This document shows positions 1-12,600 of a stretch of DNA of 64,000 nucleotides, piece after piece (the first letter of the stretch is position 1; every line of letters begins with the position of its first letter). This DNA is from Cunninghamella blakesleeana. Lineage: Eukaryota; Mucoromycota; Mucoromycetes; Mucorales; Cunninghamellaceae. The translations under genes and the position numbers were made by a program. The stretch covers positions 2,337,501 through 2,401,500 of the forward strand of contig JAFCIZ010000001.1 of the NCBI GenBank assembly GCA_017871115.1, read 5' to 3'. The notes under the pieces were generated by a model, which saw only the letters and a program-made list of their open reading frames with translations, searched no databases and was not told the origin of the DNA.

Positions 1-1405
1 GCTGATCACTATGAAGAATTTAGATCTGTTATTCAAAGCCTTGCTCAGTTTGATTGTTTACAATCTTTAGCTGCCGTAGGTCAACAGCCAAATTATGTAA
101 AACCAATCTTTTCACCTGAAACTAAAATAAATGTGGTTAATGGTAGACATCCTATGGTTGAACGATTTTTGGGCTCATCTTCTTACGTACCTAATGACAT
201 TGATTTTGATGTATATACATATACATATACATATACATATATAATAACAATGATAATAGTTGTAATAAACAAGTTCTCACTATTTTTTTTTTAGGGAAAT
301 GGAATTAATACTATGATTTTAACTGGTCCTAATATGGGCGGAAAAAGCTCTTATATACGTCAAGTAGCACTAATATCTTTGATGGCTCAAATTGGTTCAT
401 TTGTTCCAGCAGAGTCGGCGGAAGTTGGTATTTTAGATGCAATATATACAAGGTAAAGGGTATATAAAATTATTAGTGTACTCCGTATATTAATGATAGC
501 GTACTTATAATTTACTAATAATATTTTTAACCTTTAACTATTTTTTATCTTTCTAAGAATGGGTGCAGCAGACAATATGTTAGCAGGTGAAAGTACATTT
601 ATGGTAGAACTACATGAGACTGCTGATATTATGAAACAAGCTACTTCGAAATCACTAGTTATTCTCGATGAATTGGGAAGGGGAACAAGTACCCATGATG
701 GAATGGCAATCGCTTATTCAGTTCTACAATACTTTATTACTCAGGTAAGTTTTATAAAAGGAATAATATGGTGTATACATATATAGAATTTGCTTGATTA
801 TAAATTCATTTCTATTTATTTTTATGCATAAACCAATATTTTAGATTCAATCCCTCACACTTTTCGTTACACATTACCCTTCTCTTGGAGCACTTGCCGA
901 TATATATCCTTCTTCAACTACCAACGCTTTTATGAATTTTATTGAAGACAATCAATTTGGTAAATCACAATAATGATAATAGTAATAAATTTCAAATTCT
1001 AATATGTATATAATTATTATTTACAAAAACAATTAGATGTCCCCAAAGTTATATTTTTGTATAAATTAGAAAAAGGTGTAGCTAAAAAAAGTTATGGGTA
1101 AATGAGTGGTTATAATGTATATATACACCCTTTAATTTTATACTCTCATACTATTTCTTTCTTTATATTTATCTTTATTCTTTTATTATTATTATTATTA
1201 TTATAGTTTAAACGTAGCTTATTTAGCCGGATTACCTATGGAGGTCTTGGAAAAGGCAAAAATCAAATCGGAAGAAATGGAAGAATTGATTCAAGATGTA
1301 TCGAAAAAATATAACAATAAATCAATGGAAAGTATTTTTAAATTTATTATTGATGAGGACATTCAAAGCTTGAAGAAATCATTGGAAACAGTGATCATAA
1401 ATTAA
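1..1405 (+). CDS. MSH3: MutS-family mismatch repair ATPase MSH3, C-terminal part
   Basis: This is the 3' part of a eukaryotic MutS homologue; the 5' end lies left of the window. Exons read as 1-210, 295-452, 558-744, 845-959, 1037-1097 and 1207-1405, all joining in frame. The visible protein covers the end of the core and the whole ABC-type ATPase: Walker [10 protein letters not shown], the MutS signature around [13 protein letters not shown], Walker [17 protein letters not shown] and the switch histidine in [11 protein letters not shown]3 pairs with MSH2 (MutS beta) and recognises insertion/deletion loops in the nucleus. I prefer MSH3 over MSH6 because of the SYIRQVALI and MGAADN wording and the [12 protein letters not shown] helix, as recalled from animal MSH3. 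The C-terminal helix-turn-helix is present but the tail is short. Confidence 0.93.
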
Positions 1406-2012
1406 AAATATATATAATTTTCAACTATTGACGCAAATTTTTTATTTTTTTTCAATAAAAGAGAGATATATTCATATTTATAAAAGCATATCCAAATAAT
1501 AAATAATATATCAAATAAAATCTATGAATCAATCATTTATTGAAAAAAAAATCATGCTTAAAATGAATGTAGGAGACAAAAAATGGTAGTAGAAATAAAA
1601 ATAGTTTTTTTGTGAGTTAGAATGGCGATCTTCAATATTTATTTAATTAAAAAAAATAGCGCAACCTGTAATTTTTTTGAAATTCATTAACGTTATGATA
1701 CTTTTAAAGTGTTTTAGGACGATCATCATTATAGCCTTTTTTTTTTTTTTTTTTTGATGCTATTATTTTGTTTGGAAAATTTTATAATATTAAATATCTA
1801 TTTGAATAATAAATTTATAGTACTTATGAAATTTTTTTTAAATTTTTGAAATGAACTAATTTTTATGTGTATTTTCCATAAAGAAAATATGACATAAACA
1901 AGAATTTATAGTTAAAGAAATCTTTTTTTGTTTTGCTAACGTATAACTGATTTTTTATTAAGTATGTATACCTTTTTTTTTAAAAAAAAATTAAAGTCTT
2001 TTATTATGTAAA
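1406..2012. other. Intergenic, 3' ends of MSH3 and lectin gene
   Basis: This gap lies between two convergent stop codons. It is AT-rich, with a poly-T run near 1738-1756 and a T-run/A-run junction near 1972-1990. AATAAA-like polyadenylation signals occur just after MSH3 (about 1454). I see no gene or RNA here. Confidence 0.7.
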
Positions 2013-2501
2013 TTATACTGAGTCAAGTAACCATTGAAATGTCGGATCCTCAAATCTACAATATTTAACTACAATCCGTTCCCCATTTATAAAATTATCA
2101 TCTTGTGTCGACAAACAAAGCTTTGGATCATATGGCATTAACATCTCGAGATTATATGCCCAAAGCTGATTTATACCCTCAGGTCCTTTCCTTTGTGACG
2201 CCTGAATAAGAGGTGTTTCTGAAGTAATATCTCCACCATTTTCGTAGCCAGGTATTTCTAAAACCAATCCACTAGCTTTGTTCATAATATAACCATTCTC
2301 ATATTTCCATAGTTGATTATCAAAATTTGTTTGTTTTCTTTCCCAAAGAACGATAGCAGCCCCAGGTTCCTTTGAACCACCAGAAACGTCTACCACTTTA
2401 TTAGAATCAATATTTCTAATGAAGAAGTAACCAGACGGAAATTGACCGAGTGCAGTAATTATTAAATTAAAAAGAAATAAAAATAGTAATACTGTTTTCA
2501 T
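2013..2501 (-). CDS. Secreted ricin-B-type beta-trefoil lectin
   Basis: A single-exon gene for 162 residues. The first 19 residues form a signal peptide (basic start, Leu/Phe-rich core, ALG before QFPSG), so the product is probably secreted. The rest fits one ricin-B-like beta-trefoil (about 140 residues). It opens with GYFFIRNIDSNKVVDVSGG and has three Q-x-W-type repeats: NQLWKYENG, INQLWAYN and FQWLLD. Such domains bind galactose-type sugars or glycans; ligand and role cannot be read from sequence. There is no attached ribosome-inactivating A-chain, protease or glycosidase domain, so this is a stand-alone lectin rather than a ricin-like toxin. The plus strand just upstream of the start (2519-2560) is purine-rich, meaning pyrimidine-rich in the gene's own orientation. 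Confidence 0.85.
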   Translation of the reverse strand: MKTVLLFLFLFNLIITALGQFPSGYFFIRNIDSNKVVDVSGGSKEPGAAIVLWERKQTNFDNQLWKYENGYIMNKASGLVLEIPGYENGGDITSETPLIQASQRKGPEGINQLWAYNLEMLMPYDPKLCLSTQDDNFINGERIVVKYCRFEDPTFQWLLDSV

Positions 2502-3017
2502 TTTTATTTTTTATTTTCTGTTGAAGAATAAAGAAAAAGAAAAAGAAAAAAAAATAGAAAATAAAAGAAATGAATATTTAAGTATAAAAGGATAAAAGAA
2601 AAGATGTGTGAAAAAAGAAAAAGAAGGATATACATCATGCATAATGCATATTTGCTTTTTCCTTTAAAGTTTGATAAGTTATTAGAATCATTGTCATTAT
2701 AGTTTGTTTTATTTATGTTTTTACTTATTTTAAAAAAAACCTGTTTGTGGATTGAATGCATACCTTTTACTTCCCCTTTAGGATGCTTTAGAATGATCAT
2801 CATAGTTTTTTTAAATACAAAAATAAAGATAATAATTATCTGTACTATGTATTTTTCTTTATACATTTCTCAATAATAACATATGGCATAGACATTTATG
2901 AAGACTTTTTTTTTTTTTTTTTTTTGAATGTATATCTATTTTTTTTATTAGGTTTATATACTTTTTTTAATTAATATTATACAATTTTTTTTTAAAAATA
3001 ATAATAATAATATCGAA
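2502..3017. promoter_or_regulatory. Upstream region of lectin gene / 3' flank of NUP192
   Basis: Low-complexity AT-rich DNA between two minus-strand genes. The purine tract at 2519-2560 is the coding-strand CT tract of the lectin promoter. A minus-strand open frame (2504-2866) exists, but its predicted protein is Phe/Ile/Leu-rich low complexity and I do not regard it as a gene. Confidence 0.5.
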
Positions 3018-6000
3018 TTATTGCAAAAAAGCATTACTTTCAGAATTACGTAAAATGGCTATTTGTTCTAACATTTGCTGTCTTAATAATTGTTGCTGTT
3101 TATCAATATTATTATCATTATCAATATTATTATTATTATCGTTATCATCTAGAGATGGTAATATTTGTATGAAATGAATAATTGCCGCATAAATGGTCTT
3201 TTTTGTATCAGCTGTCAAAGTTGGATTTTTAATAAAGCCTATCATCGTTTTAAATACAATTTCCAAATCTTTACAGGAAACATTTAATATGAGTTCAGGT
3301 GTTGAAAAGGCTAGCTGTCGATAGTAATAACTTGTATTTTCATTTTCACTTTTTTCTGATTCATATTTTTCTAATAGCTGTTCTCGTTGGTTTTTTTCTT
3401 TATCATTGTCTTGATGCAATCGAGTCATAATGGTTAATAGTAGTCGTGCAAAAGATCTTAAAAGATCATGGACTAAATCTGTTTTGTTTTCAATATTGGC
3501 TACGACATTCATATTGGAAAAGAGTTGTTCCAATATTTTTTGAATAATATCCACACGTTCTTTTTTAGCTAATAAATCAAGATTATCTAATAAATTGACA
3601 CGAATTAATTGACACCAGGCCTCTAAGCATTTTGTTTTTCCATAATTGATTTCAAGACAATGGTTTTCTGCTGTGGATGTTTGTAAAATATATCCCATCT
3701 CTATTTCAGCTGCCCAATTATCTGTATCCGTTACTAAATCACCTGTTTCTTTCATATGCTTTTGTTCATTACGCAAATAGGAATAAATTGATTTAATGTC
3801 ATTAACTGTACAACCTGTAATTGATTTAGTTTGGAATTGTTTTTTATCAAAGTTTTTGAAATAGTTTGTTGTGGGAGACTCAGAATTCGTTAAATCATCT
3901 TCCCAAACAAAATTAAGCGTTTCAGGAAACTTGATAATGGTTGGTGACCGTGATGTATATCCTCTATGATGTTTAGCCGATAATTTAGGATCTGATACAT
4001 TTTCAAAAATAGTAGAATAATTTTCATCGCCATTCGCATTATTATCATTGGAAGGATAAAGCAAATTCAACATACGCATAGTATCTAATCTTGAGTTTGT
4101 CTTGGATAGCACATGAAGCTCAATAGCAACCGTTTTAAGTAACCATACTCTACGAAGTAATTCTGAACGCAAAGTAATCATGTCACATTTGATTTTTTCG
4201 CCATTATCAAAGAGTACTGTACCAGCTGTAACATTACAATTATCGACTTGGTTAAACATAAATGGAGTGGTAAGTAATAATTTTAATTGTTTGTAAAAAT
4301 AATCATCACGAATACGAAGGTATTGCATTACTTTAAATGATGTTGATTTTCTTGCACATAATTTATAAATCAGTTGGTAACATTTTTCTGCAAGTACAGG
4401 GTGGGTGGCTGTTAATGGGAGAAAGGAGGATTTGTTGCTGCTGTATATTTCATTATCAAATGTATTAGCAGAGGTTGAAGTATCCAAATTAACTTGCAAA
4501 ACATTTAATAGCGAATGTAAGCATATTCTACTTGCAGTAGATGATGTTGGTGCAGATGATGATGTTGCTGCCGCTGGTAATGATGGTGTTAATGATTTTA
4601 TACCTAATAAATATTCAGTAATAGTTGGTGAAGGCTTATCAACGCTCACATTATCTAAAAGTGTATCCAAGATAGCTAAACGTACAGAGGTTGCCATATG
4701 TTGTTTTTCAAAATCACTTTGGTTACGATAAGTATTGTTCAAAATATCAGCCGCCAACCAGAATGGAATATTATTAATGTCATATTCATAATCATTATAA
4801 GTTGTATTTTCTGATTTTTCAATTTCAAGCCGTTCACTATATCTACGGATAATGTCATAAGATGCCTTATCTACCTCCAGTATTTCAGTAAGTTTTGAAC
4901 CTATACCACTATATACAGAATATAAACTATTCCTTGTTATATCTTGAATATCTACATTTTGTTTAGGCTCCATTGATAGTCCATGTATAATCTTATTACT
5001 AATATAACATATTTCTTCATGATGGCCACAATTAATTAATTGAGCAATATTAACAATTACAGATCTGTTGTAAAGCATATGATCACCAATTGTTGCTGTA
5101 GAAGGAAAAGGTGAAAATGTTAAATCGCCCAATCGGTATTTCCCGGAAGGCAAGTAGGTTGCAGAATTAACCACTTGAGGAATCAAAAAGTTGGTGCAGA
5201 TAGTTTGAAGTTGCATCACATGTAATAAAATTCTTAAACAGCGTACCATCGATTTTATAATAAAAGGTGATATTGCTTCCGCTGTTTCTAACATTGCGTT
5301 CTTTCCACGATTAATAATTTTGAATAATTCATTGACTAAAGGATTTCCAGATAATATACGTATAATAACAATAAAACCGGGATGTGTGATATAATAACTC
5401 AATGCTTGTTCCATGTCTAGTTTGTGTTGTGTAGGAGCTTGTCGCCATATTTCATAAGCATCGAATAAAGGTAGTAAATCAAATGAGTTCACACAGTTAT
5501 CTAATACTTTTAAACATGCTAATGATAATTCCCATTTATCAATTTGATTTTTATAACGCTGATCATCCAATTGTAGAAATATATCGTCAATGATAGAAGT
5601 GATATAAGGTTGAGCACCAGGAAATCGTGTCTCTTTACCAAGATTTAAAGGAATAGATGATACAGAAGCATTAAATCCATTTTGAAGTTGATCACGTTTA
5701 GTTTGTGTATGAATTAAATTTTCCAAAAGATTCAAAATAGATAGAGTTTCTACATAAGATCGACTTTCCCTTTCTAATGATAATTCTTGCATAAACCCAG
5801 TGATTTCATCAGAAGGTGTAGTCGCTATAGCTACTGATGATGATGACGATGATGAAGTCGTTGTTGTTTTTCCATGTTTTATATCATGCCCTCTTTTTCC
5901 TTTTTTGTTTATAAATACATTTCCATTTTCAATAATATTCCAGACTTGTAATGAGATATTTCTACCAATGTTGTTAATGCCACCGCCCCATGGAGAACAA

Positions 6001-8222
6001 AAGGCAGCTAAAGCATTACAAAGGGAAGAACGGAGCGAAGCAGAAATAGAACTATTAGCAAGTTTTGTTAACGAATCACTAATACGATAATCAGGATCAT
6101 TCCATAAATTCAATCGCGCTTCCACAGAATATTGAACTACTTGATTTAAGACATAGAGAAAGTTTTTTAAGAGATCTTCTTCACCAGTGGGAAAAACAGC
6201 TGGGTTATTGTCAGTTGCTTGATTAAGTAAAGGTTCGTAAAATTGAATAGCAGCAAATAGTTTCCCCCAAGAAAACAATCGACTAGTTTTAATATCGTTT
6301 CTAACAGAGCCGGCTTCTAAAAACCGATAAGAATGGGTAGCACATTGATCACCACATGAGATAGCACCTAAAAATTCATAGCATGCACGAACTGTTCCTA
6401 CCAATTTGATATCTGTGATCCATTTAATAAAGTCACTTGTGTCAGAATTACCATCGTTTGTCCAAAACCAGAGTCCTTCATTGGGTCGATCATGATAGAG
6501 GCTTGCAAGAAGGGTAAAAAATAATTCTAAATTGTGTTTTTTTAAAACATCTTCTTCAGAAGTAACGAAGGCTGTTCTTGATTTAGGTATAATACCGCTG
6601 CCACCCATCATATCTTCTTCTTCATAGTTGATATCCTTTAAAAAGTCCGCCATATTTTTAATAATGAAAGTTGTAAAATGTTGTATTTCAAATACCACAT
6701 AGCCTTGAAAGTCTAATTTTATATCTGCGCTAAACTTGGTATAATCCCCAGGATCAACTGTTAATCCATCTAATATCATAGCACTATCATCCGTTACATA
6801 GTTTTTGTTTGTTTCTAATTCACCATTAATTCTATATTTAGACTGTTGTTTAAAGTAGAGTAAATAATCGTTGATAAATCCAAACACTTTTGAAGTATGT
6901 ATTGCATTTTTGGCCATTTCTGTACGTTGTGATTCTTTAATTCCTAACTTTATTTCCAAACCAGGATGACGATGAATAGCATTTGTTAAAAAAGCTACCC
7001 ATTGCAATAATATCATCGATCTTAAAGCTGGTACCTTCCATTGTTGTTGTTGTTGAAATTTTGCATGACATTTTTGTATGGTTGCGCTATCTTGAGCCAA
7101 GTCATTTCCAATTTTTAATTCATTAGGTTGTGGTGATATGGCAGTCATTAAAACCATCGTAAGATAAGGTGTGATCGTGTTAGAAAGGTTTACTTTTACT
7201 ATATAGTCAATAATCGTTAATAAATCGTTTTCTTTTAACCAAAATAATGATGCTAAATGATATAATATTTCCATTAAGTGAACTCTTTCATCTTTTAAAT
7301 GCGCGATCCGTCTGAGCGTGATTTTTTCATCAAGTTTAATAGATGTTGAAGCTGGCATGTTTTGAGAAGTATTACTTCCAAATACATTGTTTGTTGTGGA
7401 AGTAGTAGTATTATTAGTAGTTGTAGAAGTTGGTTGTGACGTTGCTGTGTTTGATTTATTAAGAGTTCCATCTTTTTCAAGGCTTTTAATCATACCAATG
7501 AGTTTTTTAGCTGTTTGTAAAATTTTTGCTGGAAAAGTACCATTAGTTGTATTGTTATCACTACCTCGTATAGGTATAGTTGTATCATCCATTATGTCTT
7601 GTACATATTCCAAAAAAAATCTTTTTATATTCCAATCGACTGATTCATCATATATGGACTTGATTATCACTTTTAAAGTTTCCAGTAAGTAACTTCTTTC
7701 ATTGTGGTAGTATTCAATAGACGCGTTGATACGATCTGAATTGGTATTTGAAGATCCTTCTAGAACTTGATAATATAAAGTAGCAGCTACATTTTCATTA
7801 ATATCTAATTCATCAGAGAGAAGTACGACATCCTTTATAAATTCATCGTTGACTTTGTTGAGTATGCCATCAATATAAATTTTTCCTTTTTTTTTTTTGA
7901 AAAAAGATAATAAAATTATATAAAAAGAAATCATATGAAGCTTTAGTAAAATATCGTTTTTTAGGAATATTAATAATAATAATAACAAGAAAAATAAAAA
8001 ACTTGAAATATTTTAATACTATTATATCATACCTGTTTGTAATAGCTTTCTATGCTCAGTATTTTTAGGACTATCGTCTAATAAAGATATAAATTGTTTT
8101 TTGTAGTTTTCTAATTGTTGTACAGCAATATCAACAGATCCTATAGATCGTGCTTCACAAATGATTTCATGTAAATTTCTTGCTCCAAAAAACCATGTAG
8201 GAATAGGATCTATTTCTGCCAT
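3018..8222 (-). CDS. NUP192: Large inner-ring nucleoporin NUP192/NUP205
   Basis: Two exons, 8033-8222 and 3018-7885, encode about 1,685 residues. This matches the usual size of yeast Nup192 (about 1,680) and is somewhat shorter than animal NUP205. The start ATG is followed by MAEIDPIPTWFFG. The splice joins LLQTG to KIYIDGILNKVNDEF and removes a short AT-rich intron whose frame would otherwise be hydrophobic nonsense. The protein is almost entirely alpha-helical solenoid, with short Thr/Ser/Asn runs near residues 180-220 and 720-740, as expected of this scaffold of the nuclear pore inner ring. I recognise the family from overall size and helical texture plus segments such as ERSYLLETLKVIIKS and LWKLL-like repeats, not from a catalytic motif. 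It is divergent from the CblD-like gene across 243 bases. Confidence 0.85.
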
Positions 8223-8465
8223 AGTTGGAAATATAATATAATTATAGTGTTATTTATGAGAAAGAGATTGAGGAATAAGAAAAGCGAGAGGAAAAAAAAA
8301 TTCTGGAGCACCAAAAATAAAAAAAATTTAAAAAGCGTAAAAAAAATTTCACCGTCTTGACGAGCTGGTTTTGAATTTTTTCAATTTTTTCAATTCTGTA
8401 TCCCTTATTTTTTTTTTTTTTTTCCTTTTTCTTTCCTTATCTTTTTTATCTATTTTTTTTTAATA
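8223..8465. promoter_or_regulatory. Bidirectional promoter NUP192 / CblD-like
   Basis: A 243-base divergent spacer. The right half (8399-8465) is a T/C-rich tract running to the plus-strand ATG. The left half is A/G-rich, which is the same feature read from the NUP192 side. A short higher-GC stretch, CACCGTCTTGACGAGCTGG at 8351-8369, sits in the middle. Confidence 0.5.
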
Positions 8466-9328
8466 ATGGTTGTAGCAACTACATTAACTAATGATGATAA
8501 TATTACACAAAAAATAAAAACAGTATCAACTTCTCCAACTTGTCTTGTACCAGCTACTCGATTTATGTATAAAGAATCCGAATTTGAATACTCAGTACAT
8601 TCCCCAGGAACTCGGTTTGGAAGGGAACTTGGTACAGTGTTCCCTTCTTTATCTAGTAAACAACGAAAAGAAATATTGGTAGTACCTGTTATTCAGCGAT
8701 GCGAATTTGATATGGTTGGCATTACTCAAATTGTAAATAAAGAACGAGATGATAAATTAGAACTAGTTAAGTGGATAAATATAAATACATATATATAAAT
8801 ACATATGTATAAAAACATATATACATATATACATATATATATATAATTTTTCGGTTTTTATTCTTTGATACTGAAATATGAATACATATATTATTGACTA
8901 TATACACTATTATATTTACAGTTTGTTAGTTGGGGAAAAAGTATAGTAGATAGACTTCGTACTGTAGGAATGTGGGCTGATATTATGGATCCAGCATCAG
9001 GTTTTCCGGTAATATTTTATTATGAAATGATATTTAAATATATAGAGATTGAAATAGGGTATTATCTTTTTTTTAAAAAAACTGAAATCTTGATTTTTTT
9101 ATTTTATTTTATTTTATTTTATCTAAATAGATTTATAGTGAAGCTGGACCAACACCTTATCCTGATGTTCAAGGGACACAAACATTGACAAGATATGATA
9201 TACAAAATGTCGGATGTTGCCATATATTATTGCACCCAAAGTGGAAAAGTAAAATATACCCTTCAACTCTATTTACAACAGCACCTCATGATGTTCTTGT
9301 AAAAGTAATTAATGAAATAGTTACATAG
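8466..9328 (+). CDS. MMADHC: CblD / MMADHC-like cobalamin trafficking protein
   Basis: Three exons (8466-8765, 8922-9008, 9131-9328) encode about 194 residues. In animals MMADHC (CblD) works with MMACHC to hand processed vitamin B12 to cytosolic methionine synthase and mitochondrial methylmalonyl-CoA mutase. The C-terminal half shows the family signature: WADIMDPASGFP followed by the VGCCHILLHPKW strand and an STLFTTAPHDVLVKVINEIV tail, matching what I recall of human MMADHC (WADIIDPSSG and LGCC). The conserved Cys pair is present. The protein is shorter than the human one (about 296) and has no obvious long mitochondrial leader, so it may be cytosolic. The exon 1 donor (GTTAAG) is non-optimal but is the only one that keeps frame. 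Confidence 0.82.
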
Positions 9329-9686
9329 ATTATATTCATTATACATATATATACTTAGATCATAGACAAAAAATATATATTCTATATATAAAAAGTAAAA
9401 GAGAAATGTCAAATAATATTACATTATTAAAAATCAATCATTACACAAAAAAATAAATATTCATATAAAAATGGTGATTAAATATATGGTGAATTTTAGA
9501 AAATAGTAATTTTCCAAAATATGAAATTAAATTTCCTAAAAAAATAAAATAAAATGTGTGATACTCTAAATTTTACTTTCCCGCTCTTTTTTTCTACTTT
9601 TTTAAAAATTAGTTTTTTTTTCCTTTCTTTTCCTTCTTTTCCTTCTTTTTATTTATACTTTTAAAGCTAAATAAAACGAAAGTAAA
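9329..9686. promoter_or_regulatory. Spacer with pyrimidine-rich promoter tract of the Lam-like gene
   Basis: A tandem plus-strand spacer of 358 bases. The final part (about 9580-9660) is a T/C-rich tract with repeated TTTTCCTTCTTTTCC-type blocks ending about 30 bases before the ATG. The rest is AT-rich, with no gene seen. Confidence 0.5.
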
Positions 9687-12600
9687 ATGAAAAAGCACCG
9701 ACGTTTACATTCAAATACTATATCAGGAGATAGACCACTTGCCATTGACACAACACCGAAACCTAATATACAAAGAAGAAATTCAGAAGGCTCACCAGGA
9801 TTACCCCCACCTCAAATTGACGTTTCTTATGCTACACCTACAAATACTACTTTGGACGATCCTTTTTCAAAAGGCTCTTTATCTTTAGATCATTTCTCTG
9901 ATGCAGATAAAAGAGCGAAAGCTCGTAACGAAAGCAGTAATACCATTGTCTCACCTGATTCTTCTCAAGTTCTTTTAACACCTATAGCTCCACCTGAAAC
10001 AACAGCAGCAGCCAATACTTCTCTTACTAATTCAATTATAAATCGTAAACTTAATTTATCTATTAAAAAACCTCGTTCTTGCACTTCTAGTATATCAATG
10101 AAACGTAATGAATCTTCTGCTTCCGTTTCTTCTATGGGTTCAACAAATAATAATAATAATACTAACATTAATAATAGTAATAATAATGATAGCAATAATA
10201 ATAATAAAAATAAAAATAATACTAGTAACGTGGACCATGGTATGGAAATTTCAAAAAATATGCCTATTGCAAATAGTAATGCAACTAATTCAAGAAGAGG
10301 ATCTGATAACACTGTGGCTAGTGATTACTCTTTTTCCAATCGTTCAATGGTAGCTGGTAGTGTCGCTTCGGCTATTGGCTCTTCTCTTGCAAGTGAAAAA
10401 AGAAATCAAGAGTTTCATTCTTTATTTCGTAGTATTCCTGAAGAAGATAGATTAATTGAAGGTAAACCAAAATAGTAGAAAATCACGCATATATACATAT
10501 AATACTTATATATTAGTATTATTGTTAAAAAAAATGTATGATAGATTTTGGGTGTGCATTACAAAAAGAAATTTTAGTCCAAGGTCGTATCTATATTTCC
10601 GAAAACCATATATGCTTTAACGCTAATATTTTTGGATGGGTAACAAATGTAAGTTTTTTTTCTTATATTTAAATATAAAAATTACAATAAATAAAAATAG
10701 CAGTAATAGTAATATATACACTTTATTTCTTTTTTTATATTTAAGTTGGTAATTGCATTTGTTGATATAGTGGACTTTGAAAAACGTACCACTGCAATAT
10801 TTATCCCTAATGCAATTCAAATATCGACGCTTCATGCAAAGGTAAAACTAGCAATAATAAGTAAACAATATACCACTTTTAGAATATTCATGTTAAACAA
10901 AAAAAAATTATTCTATAGCACTTTTTTGCTTCGTTTCTTTCACGTGACCAAGCTTTTGATTTGATGACTGATGTGTGGAGATATTGTAGACCCTTGACCA
11001 AAAGAACAATAGATAGTAAATTCTCTTCTAATATACAAGACGAAGTTGAAAAAAACAATGGTGATGAAAGTGAGGAAAACAATGAAGATTATGGAGATAT
11101 AAACTCAAACTCTGAATATACTTATTCTGGAACGGAATCGGACGATGAAGATGAAGAAGAACCTGTTCAGCGAAGTAAAATGACTATAGTACTAAAAAAA
11201 AAATTAAAAACATGGAAATAAAATTAAAAAATAAAAATAAAAAGACTGAATGCTAACCTACTTATTTATTTACTAATTATTCTAATCTCTATAGATAGAA
11301 GTGGGTCTTCCTTACCAGCCCCACCCAAAGATACACCAATCACCGATTCTAACCGCCCACGTGCTTTATCTGAAGGAAATAAGTCTCACCCAGCAGCTAC
11401 AGCAAACTCAAGTGATATGGCAGAACCAAATAATAATGATATCACAAATCCAGCTCCAGTATCAAAGCAGCTGAAAGAAAAAACTTCTTGTGTATGTAGC
11501 GATAATGATCATTTCCCAAGTAAAGTTATGGATAAAACATATAAAAGTTCCATGGAAGCTATCAATAATTTACTTTATACAAGCGAATTCTTTAAAAATT
11601 TCTTAGCTGTTGATGAAAAATCCTTAGGTATATGAAAATAGATAAAATCATAAATATATAAAAACGATAAGTATTTATTTATTTATTTATTAAAAAAAAA
11701 GTTATATTAATATACTATTTTTATTATTATTTTATTTTTTGATATATCCTTTAGACGTTGAAATTGGAACTTGGAAAAAAAAAGATGGCCAAGGAAGATA
11801 TATTCGCCAATCTTCCTATGTCAAACCCTTGAGTGGGCCTATTGGTAAATAATAAAAAAATATAATAAAAAAATAAAAAAATTAAAGAATGAAAAATTAA
11901 AAATATGATTTTAATTTTAAATTTTATAGGACCCAAACAAACAAGGTGTCTGCTGACCGATGAAGTTATCAAATATGATTTAAAGGATAGTATTACTATT
12001 TTAACAACAACACAAACGCCTGATGTACCTTCTGGTGGATCTTTTTCTGTAAAAACACGTACTTGTTTGACTTTGTGTGGGTATGGTAAAGTTCGTATGG
12101 TTGTAACGGCTTTTGTAGAATTTACAAAATCGTCTTGGTTAAAATGTAAGTGAAAAATAATATCAAATAGCTTCTATAAAAATATATATTATTCTTATTT
12201 ATTCTTATTATAATTATTGTTATTTATTTCTATTTCATTTCTTGTAAATGTAAATAGCTACAATTGAGAAAGCCTGCATTGATGGTCAAATTGGGTTTTA
12301 TCAGCACCTTGATGAAGCGATGGAACGCTATATGAATAAACACCCCAACGAATTTGAACCTGGAGAAAAACATTATGTGGGCCATAAAAAGAGAAAAGGA
12401 AAAAGAAGACTTAGAAAAAGTCGAAAAGACGAAAACACTAATACAAAAGAAAACCAAGTTGAGCATAAGCGTAAATCTATCATTCAATCTACTCTTGAGA
12501 ATATTACTAACTATACCAAGACACTATATAATATACTGCCGTCATTACCATCATCATCAACAGAAAGAGGAATGTCCGATTTTAATACACGTTTAATATT

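Noticed and set aside
1..1405. MSH6 or MSH2 identity for the left-edge gene
   Set aside because: Wording around the ATPase ([27 protein letters not shown]) fits MSH3 better; a full-length alignment would settle it.
2013..2501. Idea that the ricin-like protein is a ribosome-inactivating toxin
   Set aside because: Only the lectin (B-type) fold is present; there is no N-glycosidase A-chain in this gene or next to it.
2504..2866. Minus-strand open frame of 120 codons upstream of the lectin gene
   Set aside because: Predicted protein is Phe/Ile/Leu/Lys low complexity with no domain; it overlaps the expected lectin promoter.
9965..10312. Leu-rich minus-strand frame opposite the Lam-like gene
   Set aside because: It is the antisense translation of an Asn/Ser repeat tract inside a well-supported exon.
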